From Coffea arabica (taxonomy: Eukaryota > Streptophyta > Magnoliopsida > Gentianales > Rubiaceae): a DNA stretch of 64,000 nt. The notes beneath the pieces were generated by a model. It ran no database searches. It was not told the DNA's origin and worked only from the letters and a program-made list of their open reading frames with translations. The stretch spans positions 11,168,501-11,232,500 of the forward strand of contig NC_092323.1 in the NCBI RefSeq assembly GCF_036785885.1, given 5' to 3'. Position numbers and translations under genes: made by a program. Below are positions 12,593-25,521 of the stretch, piece after piece; positions within the stretch are counted from its first letter, which is position 1, and every line of letters starts with the position of its first letter.

Positions 12593-13108
12593 GGGCAAAT
12601 TACACTTTATCCCCTTATGGTTTAGTGTTTTTATACATAACGCCCCTATGGTTTAAAAAACTATACATAATTCCCTCATGATTTGGATTAAAGTGTCAAA
12701 ATAACAGAATTTGCAATCCATAATGGAGTCAGTTAAAATATCAAAAATAACCCTATGTAAAGTTGAAAATTATTTATTAACCACAGGAGAGTTATGTGTA
12801 TATTTTAAAAACCATAAAAAGGTTATATGGTAAAATATTAAACCATAAGGGGGTTGTATGGTAAAATATAAAGTAATACTGGGTTAGTGCATCATGTATA
12901 TTATATTTATATATTTCGATCATTTCAGCCATTTTAAATTTTAAATAAGGGTAATTTTGACATTTTCAAAGGTTCCGTTATGAATGATCATTTTCGTTAC
13001 TTTGACACTTTAATCCAAAATATGATGGAATTATGTATTATTTTTGAAATCATATGAGGGTTATGTACAAAAATACTACACCATAGGGGGGTAAAATGTA
13101 ATTTGCCC
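12593..13108. mobile_element. Mutator-type MITE (hairpin element) with perfect 9-bp target duplication
   Basis: The element begins GGGCAAATTACACTTTATCC and ends with the near-perfect inverse (reverse complement of the end: GGGCAAATTACATTTTACCC). The arms pair over roughly 190 bp each, so nearly the whole 516 bp could fold into a hairpin. It is flanked on both sides by the identical 9-mer TATATTATT (12584-12592 and 13109-13117). Long terminal inverted repeats starting with G residues plus a 9-bp duplication are the signature of Mutator-like elements. There is no transposase frame, so it is non-autonomous. It sits in gene-free DNA. The arms differ at scattered positions, so the insertion is not very recent. 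Confidence 0.88.
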
Positions 13109-13117
13109 TATATTATT

Positions 13118-14889
13118 AATTAATGCAAGGGCACGAGCAATTTGATTCATAAAAATATATTGTTTTATGTATGTGCATGATTTCTCCCGACAACCAGAAA
13201 GAACAGCATGAGAGCATTTTAACCAAAAAGTAAAGCTATTTAATGACTAAGATCATACTAAGGCTGGACTTTGCTGTGATATTTATTCTCTGTGGGGTCC
13301 AGTAATTGGACGGTTTGTCTGAAATATGCATAATGTTCCGCATTTTAGCTTTCCTTCCCCAAGGAAAATCGTTCCAGTAATACGGTATAGAGGGCCATTT
13401 GTCAATTATATGATATATCCAATGGTGGGTATAAAATCTTTTACACTGTTAGATTCAATGTTTGAATCCTCTAGAATAGTTAGGGATACGAAGAGTGTGA
13501 AAAAGATGAAGAAAAAAAAGTCTAATAATTGAAAGTAAGACGAGCGTGAAGAAGGGGTAGTCAATATAGAGTCATCTCAACTGTCAAGTTTAGAATTTAA
13601 ATTCTTCGTTTGACATTTAGGGATAGGACGTAAGTAAGGAGGCGTGCGAGGAAAACCCAAAAAAAGGTTGGTGTAGAAATATATAATGATGTAAGAAAAT
13701 GATGATGGATATTACATAAGAATCTAGTAGCATTATACAAATAAAGTAAGTTTGAAAGTTACAGCCATATAAAACTCTCTCTCAATTGGTATCACAAAAA
13801 TTATAATTTTGAAAGCTTTAGTCATGTTTAAAACTCTCTCCCTCTCTCTCTCTCTCGGTACTTGTATAAAACACTCGATTAGGATGTTAAATATTCGTTA
13901 AAAGTCTCCAATATTTAAGAGTGAAAATACCTAAAATATAGTAACAAGGAGATAGAATGAGGATAGACTTGAGAATTTTAGTGATCAAGAGTAGTATGTG
14001 ACTTAAATATTTAGAATATAAGGATAAGGAGATAAGATAAGGATGAATTTGAGATTTTATTTTGACAAAAGCAAATTTCATCAACAAATTGCTGAAAATC
14101 GTTCACCGCGATTTGATTTGCATCACTGCTTGAAAATTTTAATGGTTAAGAATGGTATGTAACTTTTAATTACATCGTTTTTAACATTCATATTTTCTTA
14201 TTACGTAATGATCATGTACTAATACAATACCGTATGATCTACAACTAAACTTTATGAAGTATTTTCCTTCCAATCCACACTGCTCTATGCATTTCTAGGC
14301 CAAAGGCAAGAAGTGTTGCATGCAATGACTTGATTGCGTCAGAAATTAACTTTTATGGAGCTGGCATCAATGGTGTTTATTTTTTTTTTTTAGCTTTTTC
14401 GGCCATATTAGGTAGAAAAATGTTGGTAGATTAACAACTACAAACCGAACGCAAAATTACTTAAAATCAGAAAAAGAATAACTACTAAAAACGTAAGAGC
14501 ACAATGAGGTGGAAGTTTTCCGCTGTACCGAATTAGATGATTGATGGACTAAATTGATGCGGTTGTTCTGCATGGGGTCGATAGATTTGGAGCATATTTT
14601 CAGACACAATTTATGAAGTTGAGTTAAATTATGGAACTACCATTTGGGAGAATAAAACTGCTCTTTTTGGACTATTCTGCCAACTATGTCTGTCTGGATC
14701 CGGATCGGCTTATTAATTATTATTATTATTACTTTTTTTTTCAATACATCATTACTTTCATAATTGTTTGTTGAAAACTCACTTGTAGCTATAATTTGTA
14801 ACTAAACTTCTAGAATATATTCACTCTGTGAAAAAACTAACTATTTTTCTCCAAGAGCTTCACTTGACAATATACAAATAGTTAATAGT
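13118..14889. other. Intergenic, no gene seen
   Basis: AT-rich sequence with a short CT microsatellite near 13838-13856 and poly-T runs. Short frames near 13326-13532 and 13887-14087 have no recognisable content. I can support nothing else here. Confidence 0.5.
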
Positions 14890-14905
14890 AATAACATGTT
14901 GGAAC

Positions 14906-15063
14906 AAATCCAGCTCCGCAGCTCCGCTAGATTCCTCCGCGCACTTAACGTGTTCGGGCCGGGTTGGGGCACCGGGCTCGAGTCGCAGGGGATTAGTTGG
15001 CTCCCTAAGAATTGACCCGGACACCCCTGTGTCGACAAAAAAATAATAATAAAAAAATAAAAA
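14906..15063 (+). mobile_element. SINE-like retroposon with 16-bp target duplication
   Basis: A GC-richer segment of about 158 bp ends in an A-rich tail (AAAAAAATAATAATAAAAAA type). It is flanked by the identical 16-mer AATAACATGTTGGAAC at 14890-14905 and 15064-15079. An internal GGCTCGAGTCG resembles the polymerase III B box (GGTTCGANNC). An A box is not obvious, so the element may be truncated at its 5' end or belong to a divergent family. Long direct duplications plus an A-rich 3' tail fit LINE-mediated retroposition. The body has no coding capacity. Two overlapping minus-strand frames run through it and are not genes. Confidence 0.72.
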
Positions 15064-15079
15064 AATAACATGTTGGAAC

Positions 15080-17268
15080 GACACAGTAAAAGTCTATATA
15101 ACGGCCGGGGACATAATAATGTTCTAAATTTACTAAGGTGTTGATCAAAAAGGAAAGCATTTTTTGCTCCTCGTTGTTTGGAGAACTGAAGAAAAGGGAT
15201 AAAGTATTTAATTTGATATTTCTCTCGATAAACAGCAATTCTAATTTTCACTCTCTTTTTCTGAAACATGTACTATAAATGAAGGAGGTGAGAAAAGATA
15301 ATTATGTACACATAAAAAGTCAGTGCTAAGATCACTACTTTGTTATTTATATTATTTGTTATGCTTTTGTTAAGCTTAATTAGCATTCTCCTATAGTTAC
15401 TGATATGTCATATATAAACTCAATTGGTTCGAAATATTAAATAACCAGCCGAGTCTACAGTTTTTAGTTGGCACGAAGTTATTGTACCACATAATTTCTT
15501 CGAATATCCCATTCTGGTCTGGTATTTTCCTGCAATCTCACGTAAAAACTCAGTTGGATAATATAGCACCTATGACTTCCGAGAGCTGCAACTCCCCAAA
15601 CTATCATAATTTAACTGAAAAATACTATTAGGGTAGACAGAGAGCGGTACAGAATCTATTTGCCAATGGAATTAACTTACAGAAAAAGAAAAAACTGACA
15701 TTTAATTAGTTCAAAAATCAACGCGAGTTGGCCTTAAAAAAAATCTTATGGAAATTTTGAGTTGTAATCCATATGATAATGATCCAAACTTTATTGTTGA
15801 GAGACATTTTAAAAAAAAAAAAAAAAAATTTCTTTTCCAGAAGAGACAAGTTTGACTCTTGGATGCCCGATAGAGGAGGGACTAATCATATCAGATGCAC
15901 CAAATTAGTAGCAAGTCTGTCGACCATTTAACCACCTTTGAAGTTGAGAAATTATGAGTTCAGTCCAAAGGAGAGATGATGACTTTCAACATATATCAGT
16001 ATATTATGTCACGTACAGGAATTAGAACCCAGAATTTCTACATTTTGGAATTTCAATCTTAGCCACTAGATCTCGTTAGTTAATTTATTGTAGCTCTCCA
16101 AGACAATGAAACGATAGTGCTGAAATTATTTTAATGTACATAGGTACAGCAGAAATATTGAAGGCGAATGCATAAGGTCATGTTCGATCTATAAATTCTT
16201 ATGTCTTGTAAGTTGACAACTCAAAATGAAAAGAAACAAGAAATGGCTCGTTTTCCAAGTGACTTGTTCTACTATTTATTTCCTACTCGAAACATAAATA
16301 CGAGTAAAGATTCTTGAAGCATTGCATGGTCATCTGATCGTTATGTTTCTCATTTATGTGATGTAAAAAGTCCACCAAACCTCTAACAAAACCATGCTTT
16401 TCTAAAGCTCATTCTATAGAACCAAATCAACTTGATTTCCACGAAATAATATTCCTTTTTCAAGAAAAATTCATCCCGTGAAATGTCCCCCTTTTCTTTC
16501 GAGTATTTAATGTTCTTTCACTCTTTTCATCACTTCTTCCAACTTTCTCGATCAACCTATCTATGCATTTCTGCTTAGAAAAGCATTCCTTTTGGTGAAG
16601 TGATGAGACATTGCCTGTGTAAAAAGCTGATTGTAAGAAGTAGTTGGAAGAGTTTGAGAGACTTGGAATTGAACCACAAAGTAGAAAAATTTTTCTCTAT
16701 TTGTGAAACATTTTCTTGTTACTTTTCCTAGCCAATACGGCAAAAATATTAAGCTCAAAATGTCAGTAACGATAAAGGTTGAGATTGTGAATGGGTTAAT
16801 TCTATTGTTGGAAAGAAAACAAAACTTTTCTTTTTCTTTAATGATCAAGACAAATTTTGTTCTATAACTCAAAAATTTAGGGTACTCTAAGACAAATTGA
16901 CTCTTTTGGCCCCTAAAAGAAAAACAGGATAAATTCTTTATTATTCGACTTCTAATCATTTGGTTTCTCAATCATGTGGATCAGTTGGAAGTATTCAATT
17001 ATAGTACTACTGCTACTAGAATCATCTAAAATAACCTAACCTTTGGATGGATGACTCACCTTCTTATTGAGAAATGTTGCTATCAGACATATGGTAATCG
17101 TTGGCTAACTCCACTTGTTTTTCTCAGTACTCCGGTAGGGTTACTTTAATCTTTTCTGGTCAACAAGTTTTGACATTTTTCAACCTGACAGCCACAGACA
17201 GTAAAGAATTGTCTTTAGGAAATTTCTGTTGGGCTTAAATTCTCTCCAGCCCATCGGAGATCGAATGG

Positions 17269-17347
<79 letters not shown>

Positions 17348-20300
17348 CCCTTGTTTTGCCAACTTTGTGATCAGAGTTTAAATTTATTTGAAATGCTCGT
17401 AGTACTCTAGTGGGTTCTAACTCTAGGTATACACAAATAGGGGATTTGGAACCTCAGCAATTCTTAGTTCAAAAAATAGCACGAGACAATGTAGAAACTT
17501 GCATGTATGGCTTCTAAGCTATTCTATTTTCTTTTCTTTTGCTCCTTTTTGTTTGTAGAATATGTTTGTAAACGCACTTATCTTGGATTTTAGATCAAAA
17601 TATTATACTAAAAAACTTTTTTTTTCTTTGGCTGATTCTGAAGATAAAATTGAATAAGATTATAGGTGAGGATCCAAGATCTTAGACGAGAGATGATTTT
17701 TCGTTGCATAATATTGGCAGTATTCCCTCATTACGTAATATATAATGTTGGTTAATCCATCTTTATTTAGCATCAATAATCATGGAGACTGCACGAAACT
17801 GTATTGAGAGTGACCTATCCCAAATTTCCCAATACCATAAGATACCTCATATGCCACTATCAACAAGGGCATGTAGGACGTTTAGTTCAACCATGACCTT
17901 TAGCTTTCGGGAACCATGGTTGTCTTAAAAGAACTTTCGTGTTCCCGTTTAATTACGCCAAATTTATTGGTACAGATTACGTCAAAGGAAATGTTTTTAT
18001 CAATCTCAAGAATTAGAGAGGATATATCAATTTCATTCTGTGGTAGCGAGGTCTAGTCGAATTATTATATTGGATCTGTGTTGGTTGGCCAAGAGTGTCA
18101 AGGGTCCCATTCTTACTGTTCAATTCTCCAGTTTACAATGCAAATATGCCATCAATATGCCCAGTGCTGTCTACCGATGGAGAGAGATCATGGAGATGTC
18201 AAAGGACTCCTGGACAAAATCCAATTATATGGAACAAATATGTATGACAGGGCCGACGTTAATCAGCAGCATGAATAGATCATCAAACTCGAATTGGGAT
18301 CATGCAGTTTTCTTGAAAACTACATCTGGTATAAATTCATCCGCATATACATACATTATGTACATTGAGCTTTACAAATCAATGATCTGAATAGTCGCCC
18401 TTGGTGGAGGATAATTTGAGCACGGAGGTTAATCAGGTATCAATTTTGTCACATCATGTTCGAATGGCAAAGATAAGCTACAATTATTAACTTAAAAAGA
18501 GAGGACAAGCAGAGAACTTTTCCTAAGGCTGGAATGTGCTAATCTAGCGTCGTAGACCATATGTTGTACCGCAGGGAATTACAATACTAGATTAGCAAAT
18601 TTTTAGCATGCATGATAATCATCCAACGTACGTCAGATCAGATGACTGGATTGGGAATAGGAGCTGGGATTTGATGTTTGTGAATGTGAAAACCATTGTT
18701 GGGAGTCGAGACAAAGCATTCATCTCTTTTTGTGTTGCATGACCTCCAAAACTATGTATGTATGGTACGAGTTTTACTTAGTGTAAATTTCTATAATGCA
18801 GAAAACTAATCATCACTGGTCACTTTTAAAAGTATATAGATTTCATTAATTTTTACATCTTTGAATATTCATTTACTTTCAACATCAGTCAGTACATGTT
18901 GATGGCACCATTTTCAACGGCTAAGAATATGCTATACCCTAATACTTCTCTATTTCCCTGATGCGAGATACATGCTAGATGTAGGAACAAGAAATTGGCC
19001 GAAAAGCAACTTCCATAAAAGAAAACGAAAAAGGAAAATACATGTTTACCAAGAATTTCACTACCTAATTACTATAAAGTAGTCTAAAAAAAAAAAAAGG
19101 GAATAGTAGTATATAAAAGCCAGCAAAAGGGCGGTTGAATGTTATGTGACAGTCAAAACATCATAGTACGGACTAGGTAGCCCTCTATTCCCACATGTCT
19201 GAAAGCTTTAGTTCAATTATTGAAGTAATGATGGTGGCCAATGTCAAAAAAGTTGAAAACATAATTTGTTGATTACTTGAGATTACTTAATCGATTTGAA
19301 CTTTACACGCAATTATTTGAGCTCATGATTTCACACATATTGAGGGGAAAAGTGGGTTGTGATGAGTTGATGGAGGATTTGATGGAGAAAAAGGAATGTG
19401 AGGATAAATATATGATGGTTGAAATGGAATGGCTCCCAAAGACAGACAGATGCCGAGAGGCTGATCTGATGTCAAGAATGGTAAGAAAAGAATAGGAAAA
19501 ATAGATAGCTAGATTCCCGGGAAGTCATGTGAGAGAAAGATGTCATCACATGACCTATTTAACTCTTTTGGGACTATGATCTTGCTTAATTAAGACAGCA
19601 TATAAACTAAACAACCAAAAGGGGCGTAGACTTCGTATGTGCTGTGTTGTGGGTACATTTTGATATATGTTGCATGGACAATTTGGAAAGGAAGATGTTT
19701 TTATACCTTTGGCTTGATGGGGTTTTAGTGTATACAAACTCAGAGAATATATTGGAGATTGAAAGTCTCCGATGATTCTGCCCATCTCTCTTGAGTATCA
19801 AGTATTCACTATTCACACACACACACACATACACACACACACACTCTCTCTCTCTATATATATATATATATCTGCAACATTCTCAATGGGGCCAGCCCCA
19901 ACATTTACGGTCACAACCAGCTGTTCCCCTCAATCCATTAATCCTCAATAGATTTATCTTTATGCTTCATTGCTTTGACCCCACCTCGTATCCCCTTCCC
20001 TAGTTCCACAGGGAAACGTATGTACACTTGCAGTTCTATATTCCCATATTTTCATTTTTTTTTCTTTTTGGGAAGGAAATCTTTCATCCATCTAATTATG
20101 TACTTATCATCCAAAAAAAGAAATTTTCATTTATTTCCTTAATGACACACGTCTTAACAGCTTATAACTATACTTCGTTGTCCCCTCGATGACTCTTATT
20201 TAGGTTCTTTGGATTTTTCCTTGAATAATAAATCTATATGTGTGTGTTCTTTCCAATTCGAAGGGACGTAAAGATGTAATTATCTTCAGGTAACTTATAT

Positions 20301-23300
20301 ATTGTGAGAACAAATTCCTGTAGAATTACTGCTTTTGCTTGTCCTTTGATCAATGAGTTGTTTGATTTCATTCGAAAAAAGATTGTGTCGCATGTGCAGT
20401 GACATAGAAGAAGTGAAGTACGATATGAATATTGGTGGTGGTGGTAATTCTTTCTTCCTTAGCCTTGTACAATTTGTAATGAGCAAATCAGCTTTCGTGA
20501 TACCCGAAATACGAGGGGGACTTTTTGGAAGGTCCCTGTTATATGCTGCCTTGCTCATGACACATTACGTGTATGCTTTCATTTTCATCAAAGGTGGCCA
20601 CAATTGCTTGTAAAAGCAAAGGTAATCACTTTCTGCAAAGTTATATTCATCTCCTTATATGTTCCCCTCTCTTTCTTTCTTTTCATGGAGGACTAGTTAA
20701 TTAAAGTGTTAATTTTTTTAAGCGAACCCCTTCTTAGTATAAACTACCGTTATCTGTTAGAACTTATAAACTAAGGTTATATATATGTATATAAAAGATA
20801 AGTCTTTTGTTGCTTAGGATTGTGGCTTCTGCTCCAAAAGAAGGAATTTGTGGTGGTTATAAGTCAACATCCCCGCGTATCGAAACTAGTTGGCAGTACA
20901 ACTCTACTTGAAGAAGTCCCACACAAATTAGAAAGAATATACATCATGTGAAGTTACAATATGACTACATAAGACGAAGGGGTATGACCTGTGCAGCACA
21001 GAATGTCCTTTGTTTGGAAGCCACTATAGAAACTTTGAGTCGTTATATCATTTCAATTTGACTTTATACTATGTAATGGCTTCTTCTTGTGGGCAGCTTT
21101 GTTTTTGCCTTATTCTGTGGGTGACGTTTTGATGAATACAATCATCATATCATATATAAATTAAGCTGTTGTGCATGCATTATAAGCTTCTAACAAAAAA
21201 TGTCAGTCAAAGATTGATTTTTTTAATATACTGTTTGTAATTGATGAATGAATCACCACATTAATTATGATTTCTCAAGGATGTATCCATCATCAGATGA
21301 ATTTAGCTTTAGGGTTTTGTCTATTCCTTTTAATTAGGGTATAATGAACAGTGAAGGAGATGGAATTAAACAAGGTAATTAAAGTTGTGGGCAGTGCTTA
21401 CAAATTTCTTCAGAATGGGGACAGTGGTTCTTTCTAATTAATTAATGCTCTCGTTTGACTGCAAAAGAGACAAGAATGCGCGCAGTAATTAACCCCTTCT
21501 AATGGTTTTAGTGGTCTACCACCTAATCTATGGAAGATTTGTCCATGCAAACCTTTTACTATTTAAGCATGCATCAGGGATCGATATATATAATCGATCT
21601 GTCACGCAGTACATCTGGATTCACTTTTCTTGAAGGCTGTTGTTCATTTATTTTTAGTCCACATTAATGCCAAATTTGGACAACATTCATAAATAGCTCG
21701 ATCAGTTGAAGAAGAAATTCGAATTAATTATTGGGATATATACATTAATTGGCAAACGGAATTGTGTGAAATATTTTATACCAACTCATGAAAATTAGTA
21801 GTATTTGCTTTGCTAATGCCTCACTCGCATGTGTGTGTGTGTGTGTGTGTTTTTTTTTTTTTTTACGAGATAATCTAACATGATTAATGCTTTCAAATCT
21901 AAGTGTAAATTAAGTTGGAGTAGAAGACCACCACTTCTTGACAAAAAGAGTAGAGCTATACATGTGCAGGTAAAAGCATATATAATTAATGGCCAACAAC
22001 CTATACATTCTTTTGCCTGTGGTACAAAAGAAATTGTTGACTAGAATCCACCTTTTTACCACACCCCTTTGACCAGGAGGATGAACAACTTAATAAAGCT
22101 ACTATATATCAAAAAGTCAATTTAGAAGAAACACAAAAGACGCTGAATTCGTTGGTAGGAGTTGTACAATAATATATAGGGACTAAGATGACCAATTCTT
22201 TTCTTTTTCCTGCAAAGCTGCAAAAAAAAAAAAAACAAAATTAAAGTGGTAGACAACATACTTTCGGAACATAATCCATGATCAGAAAAACAAAGGAATA
22301 TGAACTTACATTCACGTAGTGATTCACGGATGGACCACAAAAAGAGAGACAATTTACAGGAAATGACAGAGGCAAAAAAATTTGGTCTAGTCCAACACAC
22401 TTTCCCTTTCCCAATCCCATTGTAGTGAACTCAACTAGCTAGAGGGTTTGAGCTAGTCAAATACTTACTTACATTGTAGTACTTTATTAGTTTATTATAG
22501 CTAGACTACTAAGACTAGCGTTTGAAGATCATGCAATGGCATGATCCTATAAGGCTACAAATTCTGTAGCAGCAGAGCCGATGGAGGGGGGGGGGGGGGC
22601 TTTCCTTTGAGTACTGCTACTGTATTGCTACTTACCACTGATTTTGTGCTTTGCTGAAACTGTATGCATTTTGAATGCAAGAGATGTAGCTTTCCCAGGC
22701 TGGTAAAACGTTGAACAAATCAACCAAATGGCAAATGGTAAAGAAAAGTCTATTGCGACATTCACATATAATACGTTGACACTTGGAACAAAGTTGTACC
22801 AACGAAGAAGTTGACAAGAGAAAGAGAGAGAGAGAGAGGGTTAGTAGAAAAAGAAAGAAGGTGTCTAACCCTAGATGGCCCATTCCTCGAAAAGAGAGTA
22901 ATAAATGAAAGGGGGCAGAAGGATTCAGGACTTTTTTGGCAGAACAGAAAAGATGGACGTGAGAGAAGAGAGTAAATCATTTTGTAATCGATTGCTTTAT
23001 GATTGAAGGATGAGAGAGATGTGTGTGTGTGTGAAATATCACTAATAAAAAAGTTCTCTGTCTCTCTCTCTCTCTCTCGTTCTTACAAACCCCCCTCCCT
23101 CCTCTCCCCCCAAAAAAAAAAGAAAGAAAAAACAGACACACACACAACACACAACACACAATGAAGAAAGAAATAAAGTCCTTTTCTAAAGGCTTTCTCT
23201 ACCACCTTTACCTTTTTTCTGGATACACAAAAGCCAAGAGAGGGGGTTCTATCACAAGGTTATGATGGCACTATGATGAGAGAATAGAATTGTGGTTTCT

Positions 23301-25516
23301 CTGCAGCTGTATTTATTGACAATGCACTGCCCTAGGTGATACAGACAGGCATGAGAGGGAGCTATACCATGCATTGCATTATTAATTCCATGCATGCATG
23401 CATAGATTGGAAAGGAATTTCCTTTTTCGTTTTCATTTCTTGACTTCTTTGCCGGAGAGCATTGTAAATTGTTACCAGTAACTGTCTTTAGAACTTTTTG
23501 ACCGATATTCTTTAGTGATTTTTTGGTGGGATCATGCTAAAAGAATTTTTGGTTGTGGAAGCAAATTTAAATGACCAATATAAGAATAAAATTACTGGTG
23601 GAAACAAGAATTGAGATTTGGGGGAACAAAACTGGTAAAGTTGTATACTTAAGAGGCGTAATCTTGCATTTTTATCAAAAGCTTGGGAGGTTAAGGCTAA
23701 TCTTTCAATGAAAACAATTAATATTGTAAGATGATGTAAAATCAGTTCTAAAATCTTAAGGGGGCAAAGTCCAATTTCTACGAGGTTCTAAGCGAAAATA
23801 TGTAATTTTTGAAGAAAACATATAAGAAATTGTAAAATCTTGAGGTAGGGCTGCCCATCCCCGCCTTCTATTCCTTTCCCTCTCCTCTTTACTTTCGCCG
23901 GTGAGTAAAATATTGAGTGTAACGCAACAAAAGAATAATTTCTTTAATTCACTATGTAGTATAAAACTTTATTATTAATCGTATTAGATGCATGGTACAT
24001 AATTTTCATTCAAATTTAAAATTCATTTTTTGGACACAGTGACATGCATTTACATCTGCAGATGTTTAAAAAAAAAAAAAAATCTCCACGCCAACAGTGC
24101 ATTAAATTAAGATTAATCCGTACAATATTAGTTAAGAAAATATCAAACTTTTTACAGATTCAAAATTCGTTCATATGCAAAATAAAAGTTTGCTATTTGG
24201 CAACATAAATGACCTCATATATGGCTTACGGATATAGAGATGGAGATTAGACAGAGAGGGGACTGTGGATGTATGGGGTATATGCATGAGCTTTCACATC
24301 TTTGTTTGGGTGAGAGAGAGAGAGATACAGAAAGGTAGGGGGCTGACATTGTCCTACACACAAAGTCGCTGACCCTATTTGTCTACCCGCATTTAAAGCG
24401 CGCCTTTGTGGTGTTGTGGTACTCAAGTAAATAACTAAATCTTGATTTTTCCCAAAAAAAAAAAAAAGAAAAAAAAAACTAAATGTTGATGTCAAATTGG
24501 CCATGCAGTGTCACGGTTGTACCTGCAATTTTACTCATTTTCATTCCTTTTTCTTTTGTAGGGTTCTTATTAAAAGTGGACCCAATTTTTTTTTTTTTTA
24601 ATCAAATTGGGGTTTTGATATAACATCCGCTGTGGGGTCTCTGTCACCTCGTTCTTCATGTCACTTTGTAGGGGGATGTTTGTAAAAATATGGAATACTA
24701 CAACATCCTTTGGCATTGGATATCATATTTGAGGTGAAATGACCCCTTCTACTTATTTATTTTATTCCTCAAAGGAGCATTAGCTTTTTCTTCTTTATTA
24801 TTATTATTTTTTTCATTTCTTTTTTTTTGCTTCATTAATGAAAAGTGCATCAGCTAGCTTCAGCAATTTTCTAGCAACAAGTGATAATCCAGCTTCTTTT
24901 TAGCTCTTTTTAGTTCCATCCTGATTTAATACGTCAAAGATTTTTTTGGTTTACAGGCAGGGAGCCCAATGAATGCTACTTTTCTCCCTTCCGTAGGAGC
25001 CCAAATGGTTGTTGGACAACAATGGGCTGGCGGCCGGCCAACCATTTTCCATTCGAGAAACCCAATAAATTAGTGAAGGTGTTGTTTACATTTTCTTGAG
25101 TGGGATATCCTTTTTCTTTTTCTTTTTCTTTTTTTTGGCCATTGCGCTTTTTCCTTGATATGATTTAACTATAACAAATGGTTGACATTTAGAGTGCGTT
25201 TGATAAAACTAAAGTTTGAAGTCTGAATCCATTAATTTATTGAATTGTTAAGTATTAAATTTAATACATTTGAGTGCATATCACATTTCAGTGATAAGTG
25301 AATAGCTTATCACTTAATTTTGGAAATAAGTTTTATCTAAAAAATTTAGTGCCATTTAATTAATTCAGATGTTCAATTTTTGGTTATCAAACGGTCTGAA
25401 TATGTTAAGATCTGATTTTATTAAATTTAAGTGTTGAACTGCATTCTCAAAAAAGGCCTTACATTTTCCCTAGCTAGTAAAAACTGAAATGTCACATATA
25501 GTATATAGACCTAATG
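15080..25516. other. 10-kb gene-free interval
   Basis: I see no coding gene here on either strand. It holds microsatellites: TA at 17270-17344, AC/CT/TA near 19815-19871, TG near 21831-21850 followed by poly-T, a 14-G run at 22586-22599, and GA, TG and CT tracts between 22815 and 23160. A moderately GC-balanced patch at about 18030-18390 carries two overlapping frames of 116 and 66 codons whose products match nothing I know. Around 25195-25455 a sequence beginning GAGTGCGTTTGATAAAACT and ending GAACTGCATTCTCA looks like an old hAT-type MITE without clean ends. The interval could hide a non-coding RNA that I cannot recognise by eye. Confidence 0.45.
17270..17344. repeat. (AT)n microsatellite, about 37 units
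   Basis: Uninterrupted alternating A and T over about 75 bp, the longest simple repeat in the window. A minus-strand frame of repeated Tyr-Ile reads through it and is an artefact of the repeat. Confidence 0.95.
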
Positions 25517-25521
25517 ACAAG

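Noticed and set aside
14841..15269. 142-codon minus-strand frame
   Set aside because: It reads through the SINE and its A-rich tail, begins with a non-ATG codon and ends in unrelated flank. It is a chance frame.
16561..16971. 136-codon minus-strand frame
   Set aside because: It has no recognisable domain and its composition is like neighbouring AT-rich DNA. No supporting splice or homology signal was found.
17180..17362. Frame with a long Tyr-Ile repeat
   Set aside because: It is a direct translation of the AT microsatellite.
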